Positions 25,562-35,253 are shown, numbered from the stretch's first letter. The stretch is 64,000 nucleotides of DNA from CAIYUC01 sp963682005 (GCA_963682005.1 OY820914.1:4278001-4342000); one strand, 5' to 3'. The notes: generated from the sequence alone by a model not told the origin. Numbers and translations are program-made.

Positions 25562-25701
25562 GGATGCTGGATGCTGGATGCTGGATGCTGGATGCTGGAT
25601 ACTGGAGATTGATGTTAGAGGTGTTAAGCCCGAGGCCCGAGGCCCGAGGCCCGAGGCCCGAGGCCCGAAGCCTATAACCTGTAGCCTGTAGCCTGTAGCC
25701 G
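25562..25701. repeat. Heptad tandem array E (20 units in unbroken 7-bp phase)
   Basis: The 140 bp divide exactly into GGATGCT x5, GGATACT, GGAGATT, GATGTTA, GAGGTGT, TAAGCCC, GAGGCCC x5, GAAGCCT, ATAACCT, GTAGCCT x2 and GTAGCCG. Three different unit families are joined without a change of phase. It lies in the 263-bp spacer between the divergent ybjQ-type and permease genes and ends 29 bp before the permease start. Confidence 0.95.
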
Positions 25702-25730
25702 ACTCAAGAAAATATACAAATTCGAAAACC

Positions 25731-27236
25731 ATGACAACTGAGCACACGTTTAAGAAGAGTCTGAATCTTTTCGACTCCACGGCCATTGTTGCCGGGTCGA
25801 TGATCGGATCGGGGATCTTTATAGTGAGTGCCGACATTGCAAGGGTCGTCGGATCTCCCGGTTTGTTAATGGTGGTTTGGATCATAACCGGATTCCTTAC
25901 GCTTTTCGCTGCCCTCAGCTATGGTGAATTAGCAGCCATGTTCCCCAAAGCGGGAGGTCAATACGTTTACCTCAAGGAAGCATACAATCCGCTCACAGGA
26001 TTCCTTTATGGCTGGACTTTGTTCATGGTCATCCAAACAGGAACTATCGCGGCTGTCGGAATGGCTTTCGCCAAGTTTTTCGGTGTGCTGGTTCCATGGG
26101 TTTCTGAATCTGTTGTTTGGTTCAGCCTGAAATTCGTTCATTTCGGCCCCCTGGATCTTGGCTTTTTTACCATGAATGCATTCGATCTTGGTTTTGTCAA
26201 ATTCGGACCGGTTCAGATCGTAGCAATCCTTTCCATCGTTTTTCTTACATGGCTGAATACGAAAGGGATCAGGGAAGGGAAAAGCGTTCAGAACGCCTTT
26301 ACTTCCGGGAAAGCAATCTTACTTCTGGCCTTTATAATCATCGGGCTTGCATTTGCAGCCAATTCGAATGCGATTCATCTTAATACAAAGATCTTCTGGG
26401 AACCCATGCAAACAAAGGACGGACTGGTTGTTCCGCTATCGGGGTTTGCTATCATCGCCGCGATCGGGATGGCCATGGTGGGATCACTTTTCTCTTCGGA
26501 TGCATGGAACAACATCACCTTTACAGCTGGTGAGGTCATTAATCCGAAGAAGAATATTCCCCTCAGCTTGTTTTTCGGAACACTTATCGTAACGATCATG
26601 TACCTTCTGGCAAATATCGTATATATCACCGTCCTGCCCCTACGTGGTGATCCGGCTGGGGTGTCTGAAACAGCAAGGGGTATGCAGTTCGCTTTGAATG
26701 ACCGTCTTGGGACTGCGGTCATGTCAGGTCTTTTCGGCAATTCAGCCGTCATCATCATGGCAATTTTCATTGTGATCTCGACATTCGGCTGCAATAACGG
26801 GCTGATTCTTGCAGGCGCAAGGGTTTATTATGCCATGTCAAAAGATGGACTGTTCATTAAAAAAGCCGGGGAACTGAATAGCAAGTCCGTTCCTGCCAGG
26901 GGTCTCATCTACCAATGCATATGGGCATCCCTTCTATGTCTTTCGGGTACTTACGGACAACTTCTGGACTATGTTGTTTTTGCTGTTCTGATCTTTTACG
27001 TATTGACGATTTTCGGGATCTTTCTGCTTCGCAAGTCGTGTCCTGATGCTGAGAGGCCCTATAAAGCATTCGGTTATCCCGTTATTCCTGTGATCTATAT
27101 CCTGGTTGCCATCCTGATCATGGTCATCCTCCTGATTTATAAGCCCTATTATACCTGGCCGGGTCTGTTTATCGTTATCATGGGTATTCCCGTCTACTTT
27201 CTCTGGAAAAAACGACTGAAAAGCAATCAACAATAA
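25731..27236 (+). CDS. APC-family amino-acid permease
   Basis: 501 residues with about 12 hydrophobic segments, an inner-membrane transporter. The first transmembrane segment has the APC motif GSMIGSGIF, and GGQYVYLKEAYNP and the later DAWNNITFTAGE follow the family pattern (LAT/ y+L-like). It probably exchanges or takes up amino acids; the specific substrate cannot be read. The C-terminus is basic (KKRLKSNQQ), as expected for a cytoplasmic tail. The DUF3108 gene begins six bases after it. Confidence 0.88.
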   Translation: MTTEHTFKKSLNLFDSTAIVAGSMIGSGIFIVSADIARVVGSPGLLMVVWIITGFLTLFAALSYGELAAMFPKAGGQYVYLKEAYNPLTGFLYGWTLFMVIQTGTIAAVGMAFAKFFGVLVPWVSESVVWFSLKFVHFGPLDLGFFTMNAFDLGFVKFGPVQIVAILSIVFLTWLNTKGIREGKSVQNAFTSGKAILLLAFIIIGLAFAANSNAIHLNTKIFWEPMQTKDGLVVPLSGFAIIAAIGMAMVGSLFSSDAWNNITFTAGEVINPKKNIPLSLFFGTLIVTIMYLLANIVYITVLPLRGDPAGVSETARGMQFALNDRLGTAVMSGLFGNSAVIIMAIFIVISTFGCNNGLILAGARVYYAMSKDGLFIKKAGELNSKSVPARGLIYQCIWASLLCLSGTYGQLLDYVVFAVLIFYVLTIFGIFLLRKSCPDAERPYKAFGYPVIPVIYILVAILIMVILLIYKPYYTWPGLFIVIMGIPVYFLWKKRLKSNQQ

Positions 27237-27241
27237 TCATC

Positions 27242-28066
27242 GTGATCAAAGGTTTCTTAAAATTGTTATTATTATCAGCATCGATCTTGCTTTTATCATT
27301 ATCCCTGGGTGCACAATGCATTCCCGTCAATAATGTTTTTCAGGATGGTGAAATGATCTCCTATGAGGTTTCCTATAACTGGGGGCCGATTTGGATGGAA
27401 GCAGGACTTGTCACCTTTTCCGTAAAAAGGGAGAATTATCTTGGAAATGACACATGGCATCTCAAGAGTACAGGAAAAACCTACTCCACCTATGATTTTT
27501 TCTTTAAGGTCAGAGATTATTATGATTCATGGATCGACCCGAAAACATTCCATTCATTTGATTTCAAAAGGTATATCTACGAAGGAAACTATACACTGGT
27601 GAATACCCTGAACTTTGACCGGAAACACAAACTTATTATTTCGAATACAAAATCGAACAATAACCCTGTTCGGAAAGACACTATAAAGATTTCCGACTGC
27701 ATGTTCGATATGCTTTCCGCCGTTTACTATACCCGGACCCTGGACCTGGCAAACCTGAAAACAGGAGTACACCTTCCTGTACCGGTCGTAATCGATGATA
27801 GCGTTTATACAATATACATACAGTCGCTGGGCAGGGAGGTCATCCAGAACAATGATGGAAAATGGTACAAATGCATTAAATTTACAGCAAAAATGGTGCA
27901 GGGAACAATTTTCCGCGGGGATGAGGATGTTAAGATCTGGGTGACAGATGATGATAACCGGATACCAATATACATCGAAGCAAAAATAGTCGTAGGCAGT
28001 GTGAAAGCACATCTGAAAGAAGCGAAAGGGCTTAAGAATCCGATGAAGAGTTTGATCAAGAGGTGA
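27242..28066 (+). CDS. DUF3108 family exported protein
   Basis: 274 residues starting at GTG 27242. A signal peptide (LLLLSASILLLSLSLGAQC) is followed by DGEMISYEVSYNWGPIW and repeated beta-strands typical of DUF3108, a periplasmic beta-barrel-like family of unknown role. It is almost contiguous with the permease. The stop codon begins heptad array F. Confidence 0.85.
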   Translation: MIKGFLKLLLLSASILLLSLSLGAQCIPVNNVFQDGEMISYEVSYNWGPIWMEAGLVTFSVKRENYLGNDTWHLKSTGKTYSTYDFFFKVRDYYDSWIDPKTFHSFDFKRYIYEGNYTLVNTLNFDRKHKLIISNTKSNNNPVRKDTIKISDCMFDMLSAVYYTRTLDLANLKTGVHLPVPVVIDDSVYTIYIQSLGREVIQNNDGKWYKCIKFTAKMVQGTIFRGDEDVKIWVTDDDNRIPIYIEAKIVVGSVKAHLKEAKGLKNPMKSLIKR

Positions 28067-28106
28067 TAGGTTGCAGGCTACAGGTTTCAGGCTGCAGGCT
28101 ACGAGT
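28065..28106. repeat. Heptad tandem array F (6 units of the CAGGC type)
   Basis: GATAGGT, TGCAGGC, TACAGGT, TTCAGGC, TGCAGGC and TACGAGT in phase. The first unit includes the last two bases of the DUF3108 stop codon. Its units resemble those of array D. Confidence 0.85.
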
Positions 28107-28169
28107 TATGGAATATAAAGATTTGACTTTACCATATAATACCAATAAATAATATTTAATTTGTGCATC

Positions 28170-30266
28170 ATGAAAAGACTCATTTTGTTTATGCTGGCAG
28201 CAGGGATTGCAGGCTTCCATTCCTGTGCCCCGAAAGAAAATAAGGAAGCGAAAAAGGAAACGCCCCTGATTGAAAAAAAGGAGATGAAACTGACCAGCGA
28301 CCTGCTTACACCGGAAGTCCTCTGGTCATTCGGAAGAGTAAGTGAGCCCCAGGTTTCTCCTGATAAATCTACAGTTTTGTTCGGGATAACCTATTACGAT
28401 ATTGCCTTGAATAAAGGCAACCGTGAGCTTTATACCATCGGGGTCGATGGCAAGAACCTGAAACAGGTCACGAAAACACCTTTCAGTGAATACAATGCAA
28501 TTTGGAAGCCTGATGGCAAAAAGATCGCGTTCATGTGCAGTGAAAGCGGCTCAATGCAGATCTGGGAAATGAATCCAGACGGATCGGACAGGAAGAAGAT
28601 CAGTGAAGTAAAAGACGGGATATCTGGCTTTTCCTACTCGCCGGATCAGAAAATGATCCTTTACACGGCAGAAGTCGTTGTTGATAAAACCGTGAAGGAT
28701 ATTTATCCTGATCTTCCTCTTTCCTCAGGAAGGATCATTACTGACCTTATGTATCGTCACTGGGATTCATGGGTCGATTCGTACAGCCATATCTTTATCG
28801 CAAATTATGATGGAAGTAAATTGTCCAATGATATCGACATTATGCAGGGAGAACCCTATGAATCTCCTTTGAAGCCTTTCGGCGGAATGGAACAGATCTC
28901 CTGGAATCCCGACTCTAAGGTCATTGCATACACCTGCCGGAAAAAGAAAGGAAAGGAATACGCTGTTTCCACCAATTCGGATATTTACCTTTATGATATC
29001 GGCTCAAAACAAACAACCAACATCTCTTTAGGAATGATGGGGTATGATATTGCCCCCGCCTTTTCTCCGGATGGAAAGAAAATAGCATGGGAAAGCATGG
29101 AACATGACGGGTACGAGTCGGATAAGAACAGGCTCTTCGTGATTGACCTGGAAACTCAGGTGAAGACGGAATACACGAAATCCTTTGATCAGAATGTAGA
29201 AAACCATGCATGGAGCCTGGACGGGAAAACAATTTATTTTACCAGTGACTGGCATGCCACCGATGAGATATACAGGCTTGACTTTCCGGATGGGAAGATC
29301 ACAAAGCTGACAGAAGGGATCCATAACTATACGGGGGTCATTCCGGCTGGGAACATGCTGATTGCAACACGGATGTCGATGTCAATGCCAGTAGAGATCT
29401 ATGCTGTTGACGCAACGACCGGAAAGGACACACAGATCACATTTACCAACAAGGAACTTCTTGATCAGCTGGCCATTGCCCCTATTGAGCAACGATGGAT
29501 CAAGACCACTGACAACAAAGACATGCATACATGGGTCATTTACCCGCCACATTTCGATAAGAACAAAAAATACCCTACACTCCTTTATTGTGAGGGCGGG
29601 CCTCAAAGTACGGTGAGCCAGTTCTGGTCATTCCGCTGGAACTTCCAGATAATGGCGGCAAACGGCTATATCATTGTTGCGCCGAACAGACGCGGATTGC
29701 CAGGATTCGGAAAGGAATGGAATGAAGAGATCAGCGGGGATTACGGCGGGCAGAACATGAAAGACTATTTCAGTGCGATCGATGCTGTTTCCAAAGAACC
29801 CTTTGTGAACAAAGACAAGCTGGGATGCGTGGGCGCAAGCTACGGGGGATTTTCCGTTTATTGGATCGCCGGGCATCACAACAAGCGATTCAAGGCATTT
29901 ATCGCCCACGACGGGATGTTCGACCTTGAAAGCCAATACCTGTCAACGGAAGAAATGTGGTTTGTGAACTGGGACCTGGGTGGGCCATTCTGGGATAAAA
30001 ACAATAAAATTGCCCAGAGATCGTATGAAAATTCACCATCACGGTTTGTCCAGAACTGGGATACACCAATCCTGGTTGTCCATAGTGAACTGGATTACCG
30101 GATCCCCGTTACACAGGGAATGGAGGCCTTCAATGCAGCTGTATTGAAGGGTGTGCCGGCGGAATTCCTTTATTTCCCGGATGAGAACCATTGGGTGCTG
30201 AAACCACAGAATGGGATCCTCTGGCAGCGGACATTTTTTAGCTGGCTTGACAAGTGGCTTAAATAA
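28170..30266 (+). CDS. S9-family exported peptidase (DPP/acyl-peptide hydrolase type)
   Basis: 698 residues from the ATG at 28170 (a TTG at 28161 is less likely). The lipobox-like FHSC after a short signal peptide suggests a membrane-anchored lipoprotein. A beta-propeller of PD40-like repeats (SPDKS, KPDGKKIAF, SPDGKKIAW) occupies about 60-420. The C-terminal alpha/beta hydrolase has the nucleophile in GASYGGF, an Asp in SELDYRIP and a His in DENHWVL. It should cleave peptides in the periplasm or outside the cell. Confidence 0.92.
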   Translation: MKRLILFMLAAGIAGFHSCAPKENKEAKKETPLIEKKEMKLTSDLLTPEVLWSFGRVSEPQVSPDKSTVLFGITYYDIALNKGNRELYTIGVDGKNLKQVTKTPFSEYNAIWKPDGKKIAFMCSESGSMQIWEMNPDGSDRKKISEVKDGISGFSYSPDQKMILYTAEVVVDKTVKDIYPDLPLSSGRIITDLMYRHWDSWVDSYSHIFIANYDGSKLSNDIDIMQGEPYESPLKPFGGMEQISWNPDSKVIAYTCRKKKGKEYAVSTNSDIYLYDIGSKQTTNISLGMMGYDIAPAFSPDGKKIAWESMEHDGYESDKNRLFVIDLETQVKTEYTKSFDQNVENHAWSLDGKTIYFTSDWHATDEIYRLDFPDGKITKLTEGIHNYTGVIPAGNMLIATRMSMSMPVEIYAVDATTGKDTQITFTNKELLDQLAIAPIEQRWIKTTDNKDMHTWVIYPPHFDKNKKYPTLLYCEGGPQSTVSQFWSFRWNFQIMAANGYIIVAPNRRGLPGFGKEWNEEISGDYGGQNMKDYFSAIDAVSKEPFVNKDKLGCVGASYGGFSVYWIAGHHNKRFKAFIAHDGMFDLESQYLSTEEMWFVNWDLGGPFWDKNNKIAQRSYENSPSRFVQNWDTPILVVHSELDYRIPVTQGMEAFNAAVLKGVPAEFLYFPDENHWVLKPQNGILWQRTFFSWLDKWLK

Positions 30267-30267
30267 T

Positions 30268-31035
30268 ATGACAAAGGCTTATTCCCTTGAAGAAAATATT
30301 GTCAGGGCTGCGTCAATACTGAAGAATTCAACTTTCACGACAGCTTATACCGGGGCAGGGATTTCCGTCGAGAGCGGCATCCCTCCTTTCCGTGGAACTG
30401 GCGGCCTGTGGACAAAATATGACCCCGCCCTGCTCGATATCGATCATTTCCACCAGGATCCGAAAAGGGCCTGGAAGATCATTAAAGAGATTTTCTATGA
30501 TTTCTTCGGAAAAGCAAGGCCAAACAGGGCTCATCTGGTGCTTGCTGAAATGGAAGCTAAAGGATTGCTGAAACGGGTGATCACCCAGAATATCGACAAC
30601 CTTCACCAGGAAGCAGGAAGCTGCAACGTTTTCGATTTCCACGGGAACTCCCGGAAAATGGTATGTCTCCACTGCCATGCCAGGTACAATGCAGCAAATA
30701 TCAGCCTTGATCACCTCCCCCCCACATGCAGGCAATGCGGAGGCATCCTGAAACCCGATTTTACTTTTTTCGGAGAAGCAATACCAGAAGTCCCGCTTAC
30801 CGCTGCTTACGAGGCTGCTTCAATCTCCACCGTATTCCTGATCATCGGAACGACCGGGGAAGTAATGCCGGCCAACCAGATCCCATTCCTGGCGAAAAGC
30901 AATGGTGCAAACATCATAGAGGTCAATCCGAGTGAATCCAACTATACCAATAATATAACGGATGTGTTCCTGAAAGGAAAAGCAGGAGAAGTGATGGATG
31001 CGCTTTCTGAAAAACTATTTGCCCCGACCCTGTAA
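30268..31035 (+). CDS. Sir2-family NAD-dependent protein deacylase
   Basis: 255 residues from the ATG at 30268, one base after the peptidase stop codon. Sirtuin motifs are GAGIS (29-33), TQNIDNLH (106-113), catalytic His125 (DFHGNS) and the zinc ligands Cys133, Cys136, Cys154 and Cys157. It removes acyl groups from lysines using NAD+. Its 3' end overlaps the convergent glycosyl-transferase gene by 21 bases. Confidence 0.94.
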   Translation: MTKAYSLEENIVRAASILKNSTFTTAYTGAGISVESGIPPFRGTGGLWTKYDPALLDIDHFHQDPKRAWKIIKEIFYDFFGKARPNRAHLVLAEMEAKGLLKRVITQNIDNLHQEAGSCNVFDFHGNSRKMVCLHCHARYNAANISLDHLPPTCRQCGGILKPDFTFFGEAIPEVPLTAAYEAASISTVFLIIGTTGEVMPANQIPFLAKSNGANIIEVNPSESNYTNNITDVFLKGKAGEVMDALSEKLFAPTL

Positions 31036-32430
31036 AATGATCAGGATCGTATAGATCATTATTTTAAAGTCCATCGCCAGCGACATATTTTCAATATACA
31101 GCAGATCGAATTTCAGGCGCTCTATCATCTGGTCAACATTCTCAGCATAACCATACTTAACCTGTCCCCAGGATGTAATGCCTGGCTTTACTTTATGAAG
31201 CAACCTGTAATGCGGTGCGCGCGCTACAATCTGGTCAATATAGAATTTCCGCTCAGGGCGCGGACCAACAAGACTCATATCCCCTTTAAGAACGGTATAG
31301 AACTGGGGGATTTCATCCAATCTTACCTTACGGAGAAATTTCCCGAATTTTGTAATTCTCGCATCATCCTTGGATGAAAGCATCGGCCCATTTTGCTCGG
31401 CATCCCTGTACATGGTCCGGAATTTATGCATTTTGAAAGGCCGGCCCTTGAGCCCGATCCGCTCCTGGGAAAACAGAATTGGCCCGGGGGAGGTCAGCTT
31501 TACCCCAATGGCAGTAATGACCATCACCGGGAGAAGGATGATCAGGCATATTATGGATACAATGATATCAAGGATCCTTTTTATTGACATCTGCCAGTCA
31601 GGCATCAGATCCGGGTAGATCTGAATGAGGGGCGCATGGAAGATGGAGGTTGTTTTCACTGATCCCACAAGGATATCCTGCATAACCGGTATGATCTTGA
31701 TCACAACATCGGTTTCCTCAAGTTGTGTTATAATATTTTCAATAGTGTGATTTTCAGAATGCTCGATGGCAATGATCACCTCCTCGATACCCTTTTCCTT
31801 GACCAGGCTGTTCAGATCGTTCAGCCCCCCCAGATGCGGTATGTATTCCGCTAATTTATAGGAATCATATCCTTCAGCATTGATAAAACCGATAAACTTG
31901 TTCCCTGAGGACTTTTCCTGGTTCTCGATCTCTTTATATATGGAGACTGCATTTCCGTTGCTTCCGATAATTATTGTATTGAAGCCAATGATCTTGTTAT
32001 GTATCCTGTAAGCGGTCTTTGAGGTCAGGTAAAACCTGAATGATCCTGTAAAGAACAGGTGTGAGATCAACAGTACGAAAAAGAATTCAATATAGGTCTT
32101 ATTCGAAAGGATAATGTCATCAAGAATGAGAGCAAAGAATATGATCGTAACACCAATAAAGGTGATCAGAACCGTTTGTCCGAATTCTTTCAGCCTTGCC
32201 TTCCTGTATATTTTCCGGTAAGTCCCGATAAGAACATAAAGCAGGAGCCAGAAAAGCGGGACCATGATCAGTCCTGCATAGAGGTTTTTATCCAGGAATA
32301 TCAGGTTGAGTGATTGAAAAATGGAGTGATCAACGGTATATTTGCGGTAAACAAAAAACAACATCCAGGTAATCAGGGCAGCAAAATAATCTGCCGTAAT
32401 GTATTTGATCACCTGAAGCCTCCTGTTCAT
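31015..32430 (-). CDS. Undecaprenyl-phosphate sugar phosphotransferase (WbaP-like)
   Basis: 471 residues. Four N-terminal membrane segments precede a nucleotide-binding-like domain (IIIGSNGNAVSIYKEI). The C-terminal bacterial sugar transferase domain starts with a membrane segment and contains RIGLKGRPFKMHKFRTM, LRKVRLDEIPQF and LVGPRPER. The family moves a sugar-1-phosphate to undecaprenyl phosphate to start exopolysaccharide or O-antigen synthesis. No further polysaccharide genes are next to it except possibly the lipoprotein upstream. The stop codon region overlaps the sirtuin gene. Confidence 0.93.
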   Translation of the reverse strand: MNRRLQVIKYITADYFAALITWMLFFVYRKYTVDHSIFQSLNLIFLDKNLYAGLIMVPLFWLLLYVLIGTYRKIYRKARLKEFGQTVLITFIGVTIIFFALILDDIILSNKTYIEFFFVLLISHLFFTGSFRFYLTSKTAYRIHNKIIGFNTIIIGSNGNAVSIYKEIENQEKSSGNKFIGFINAEGYDSYKLAEYIPHLGGLNDLNSLVKEKGIEEVIIAIEHSENHTIENIITQLEETDVVIKIIPVMQDILVGSVKTTSIFHAPLIQIYPDLMPDWQMSIKRILDIIVSIICLIILLPVMVITAIGVKLTSPGPILFSQERIGLKGRPFKMHKFRTMYRDAEQNGPMLSSKDDARITKFGKFLRKVRLDEIPQFYTVLKGDMSLVGPRPERKFYIDQIVARAPHYRLLHKVKPGITSWGQVKYGYAENVDQMIERLKFDLLYIENMSLAMDFKIMIYTILIILQGRGK

Positions 32431-32457
32431 ATCCGTCGTTCCTTTCGCTTCTTACCT

Positions 32458-33342
32458 TTACTTTGTTACCACTTTAATATTATCCAGGAGGATCTCACCT
32501 GAATCACTGTCACTGTCAAGATCTGCGATATAATAAACCTTGAATGCAGTTGCCCCGGAATAATTGTTCAGGGAAGTGGTAAGGTCGATGTAAATTTTTT
32601 TCCATTGCCCGTTTGTTGGCAGAGCGGTGAATACCGATTGCTGAACCAATGACTGGTACATATAAACGACCACACCGACTGTAAGATTATTATTCGTATT
32701 AAAATTCATTTCAAGATAAACCGGGGCGGAAGGAATGGTGTAACTGCTGTGTGACACCCATTCAAGGTGATTTTTATCCTTGGTAAGTTCTATAATTGCA
32801 GAATGATTGCCTTCGAATGTTTTCGCGGATCCCGGGTCAGTTTTCGCTACACCAACGAGGCTTCTGGGTGTTGTATCCAATGCCATGCCCGGACCTTCAA
32901 AGTCTTCTATCAGTAAAAACATTGTGGAGGATTCGTACGTTGTAGGGGCTTTATCAATGGTAATAACAGAATCGGGTGTGAAGGTTAAATCCAATTTAAT
33001 CGGAGCATAAAAAGGATAACTTGTACGGGTGGTGGCAATACCGTTTTTTTTGATACCGGCAAAGATCTGAACGAAATGATTCCCCTGCTCAAGAACCGGG
33101 AATTTTGCTGGCAACTGAAAGGCACCTATCAATTCATCATCCACATAGACCCATGCATCGGTGATGTTTTGCGAAACACTGCCTACAATAGATGGCTTAT
33201 CCGTAGTAAGGGCAATCGTATTTATCTTCAGGTATGCAGGAATCGTCTGATCACCCGAAAATTTTTCACAGGTGGTGAGAGAAAGAAGCAGGGAAAACAG
33301 CAATAACAGAATAAGAAAGTGTAAATATCTCTGATAAATCAT
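32458..33342 (-). CDS. Lipoprotein of unknown function
   Basis: 294 residues with a signal peptide ending in LLLSLTTC (lipobox), so probably an outer-membrane lipoprotein. An N-terminal beta-rich part (DAWVYVDDELIGAFQLP) looks like a PEGA-type or Ig-like module, and a second part with YLEMNFNTNNN, WKKIYIDLT and ILLDNIKVV resembles carbohydrate-binding jelly-roll sequences. I do not recognise a named family. It is upstream of the sugar transferase, separated by 27 bp, and may be cotranscribed with it. Confidence 0.75.
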   Translation of the reverse strand: MIYQRYLHFLILLLLFSLLLSLTTCEKFSGDQTIPAYLKINTIALTTDKPSIVGSVSQNITDAWVYVDDELIGAFQLPAKFPVLEQGNHFVQIFAGIKKNGIATTRTSYPFYAPIKLDLTFTPDSVITIDKAPTTYESSTMFLLIEDFEGPGMALDTTPRSLVGVAKTDPGSAKTFEGNHSAIIELTKDKNHLEWVSHSSYTIPSAPVYLEMNFNTNNNLTVGVVVYMYQSLVQQSVFTALPTNGQWKKIYIDLTTSLNNYSGATAFKVYYIADLDSDSDSGEILLDNIKVVTK

Positions 33343-33454
33343 ATCAACGTGCTGAGAATATTCCCAAATAATTTTAACGGTCTATTTTTTTTTATATTGT
33401 CCAGGGAAAATAGAAAAGAAATGAACAATATTATTTGAGTGGTAAAAAATCGTA

Positions 33455-34441
33455 TCAGAGATTTGCAGCTGACTGGCTGATCTTGTCGATGACTTTATAA
33501 GCCACGTCCAATGCGCTATATCCGTCATTTATCGTAACGGATGGCAGTGTATTGTTGATGATCGCTGAATAAAAGCTTTCCAGCTCACTTTTGATCGCAT
33601 TTGTCGGTTTGATCTCAGGTTTATCGAATGCAATCACCTTCTGCCCTTTACCCGGACCAAGGTCGATCTTGAATCCCAGCGGATTTGGCGTTTCATCACT
33701 GGCATCCTTTATCCTTACAACTTCCGCTTCTTTTTTCAGAAAATCGACGGAAATATAGGCATCCTTCTGGAAGAACCTGGATTTCCTCATTTGCTTCAGT
33801 GAAATCCTGCTTGCAGTAAGGTTTGCTACGCACCCGTTATCGAACTCAATCCTGGCATTCGCTATATCCGGTGAATCGCTTACAACAGCAACGCCACTGG
33901 CGCTGATCTTCCGGATGTTGCTCTTCACAACACTAAGTACAATGTCTATGTCATGGATCATCAGGTCAAGAATGACAGGTACATCGGTCCCTCTCGGATT
34001 AAACTGGGCCAGGCGGTGAGATTCAATGAACATAGGTTTTGTGAGGTAAGGCTCAACAACGAGGAAGGCCGGGTTGAACCGTTCCACATGACCCACCTGC
34101 ACCTTGACATTTGCTTCCACTGCTATTTTAATGAGTTCCTGAGCTTCTTCAAGGGTTGTAACAATGGGTTTTTCGATGAACACATGCCTGAATTTCTTCA
34201 ATGCCTTTGATGCACACTCGAAATGGGAAATGGTGGGAGTCACGATATCAACCACTTCAACCGCATCGATCAGTTCGTCGAGCGAATTCCATCGTTTCAG
34301 GCTGTATTCCTGTTCAACCGTCTCAGCAATCTGATCATTCGGATCATAAAAACCAACCACTTCAAAATCCGGGATCTCCTTCAGGCACTTAATATGGATC
34401 TTACCAAGGTGACCGGCACCGAGTACACCTATTTTCAGCAT
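33455..34441 (-). CDS. Gfo/Idh/MocA-family oxidoreductase
   Basis: 328 residues. The Rossmann motif GVLGAGHLGKIH is at the N-terminus, EKPIVTTLEEA about residue 93, and the substrate domain begins with VQVGHVERFNPAF. It is a cytoplasmic NAD(P)-dependent sugar-type dehydrogenase; close relatives occur in nucleotide-sugar or polysaccharide pathways, fitting the downstream glycosyl-transfer genes. The substrate is unknown. The gene shares a back-to-back promoter region with pcm. Confidence 0.9.
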   Translation of the reverse strand: MLKIGVLGAGHLGKIHIKCLKEIPDFEVVGFYDPNDQIAETVEQEYSLKRWNSLDELIDAVEVVDIVTPTISHFECASKALKKFRHVFIEKPIVTTLEEAQELIKIAVEANVKVQVGHVERFNPAFLVVEPYLTKPMFIESHRLAQFNPRGTDVPVILDLMIHDIDIVLSVVKSNIRKISASGVAVVSDSPDIANARIEFDNGCVANLTASRISLKQMRKSRFFQKDAYISVDFLKKEAEVVRIKDASDETPNPLGFKIDLGPGKGQKVIAFDKPEIKPTNAIKSELESFYSAIINNTLPSVTINDGYSALDVAYKVIDKISQSAANL

Positions 34442-34460
34442 ATGGTAATATTTTTCGTTT

Positions 34461-34481
34461 GGATACTTGATAATTAATGAG
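34461..34481. repeat. Short heptad array I
   Basis: GGATACT, TGATAAT and TAATGAG in phase, within the leader of the oxidoreductase gene. GGATACT also occurs in array E. Confidence 0.5.
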
Positions 34482-34505
34482 AAAAACTTCTTCAGTCATC
34501 CCCAT

Positions 34506-34521
34506 TATTTTTGCAAAAGTA
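34506..34521. promoter_or_regulatory. Abutting divergent -7 boxes for pcm and the oxidoreductase gene
   Basis: TATTTTTG (plus strand, 34506-34513) is followed directly by CAAAAGTA, the minus strand box TACTTTTG (34514-34521). Both match TAnnTTTG. The two start points would overlap, so the promoters should compete for polymerase. Confidence 0.55.
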
Positions 34522-34595
34522 GCGCTTTTGAAGCGAATGAATTACTATTTTCGTGAAATATTTATCGTTTATAAATACTGAATAATCCTGCATTA

Positions 34596-35243
34596 ATGAT
34601 TGATTCATTCAAGCATAAAGGATTGAGAAAAATCCTGGTAGATACAATACGGTCAAAGGGGATAAAAGATGTCAATGTTCTCGAGGCTATTGGCAAGGTC
34701 CCCAGGCACCTTTTCTTTGAATCTTCATTCCTGAAGTATGCATATGAGGATAATCCTTTCCCGATTGGTGCAGGGCAAACCATTTCACAACCTTTTACCG
34801 TGGCATTCCAGACGGAATTGCTGGGGATAAAAAAGGGTGATAAAGTACTTGAGATCGGCACCGGTTCAGGGTACCAGGCTTGCATCCTTGCGGAACTCGG
34901 TGCGAAGGTCTTTACCATCGAGCGGCAACGAAGCCTTTTTGACAAGGCTGTCAAATTCATCCCATCCATGGGCTACACGATTAAGTTGTTTTATGGAGAT
35001 GGGTATAAAGGGTTGCCTGCTTATGCCCCTTTTGATAAGATCCTTGTAACAGCCGGGGCCCCTTACATTCCCCAGCCGCTTATTGATCAGCTGAAACCAG
35101 GCGGATTGCTTGTGATCCCTGTTGGGGCAACCGATACCCAGGTCATGACGACCATCCGGAGGATCTCCGAAACAGAATGTGTAAAAACGGAATATGGGGC
35201 CTTCAAGTTCGTTCCGCTGCTTGGGAATAAGGCAAGTGACTAG
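34596..35243 (+). CDS. pcm: Protein-L-isoaspartate O-methyltransferase
   Basis: 215 residues. SAM-binding motif VLEIGTGSGYQACILAELG and the upstream GAGQTISQPFTVAFQTELL identify the family. It methylates isoaspartyl residues in aged proteins for repair. The C-terminal part FDKILVTAGAPYIPQPLIDQL is conserved. Followed by an octad repeat array. Confidence 0.95.
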   Translation: MIDSFKHKGLRKILVDTIRSKGIKDVNVLEAIGKVPRHLFFESSFLKYAYEDNPFPIGAGQTISQPFTVAFQTELLGIKKGDKVLEIGTGSGYQACILAELGAKVFTIERQRSLFDKAVKFIPSMGYTIKLFYGDGYKGLPAYAPFDKILVTAGAPYIPQPLIDQLKPGGLLVIPVGATDTQVMTTIRRISETECVKTEYGAFKFVPLLGNKASD

Positions 35244-35253
35244 GCAATTACTT

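Noticed and set aside
25562..25701. CRISPR array
   Set aside because: The unit is only 7 bp with no spacers of constant length and no cas genes; it is a tandem heptad array.
25436..25885. 149-residue minus-strand open frame
   Set aside because: It is produced by reading through the heptad array and the permease antisense strand; periodic repeats easily stay open.
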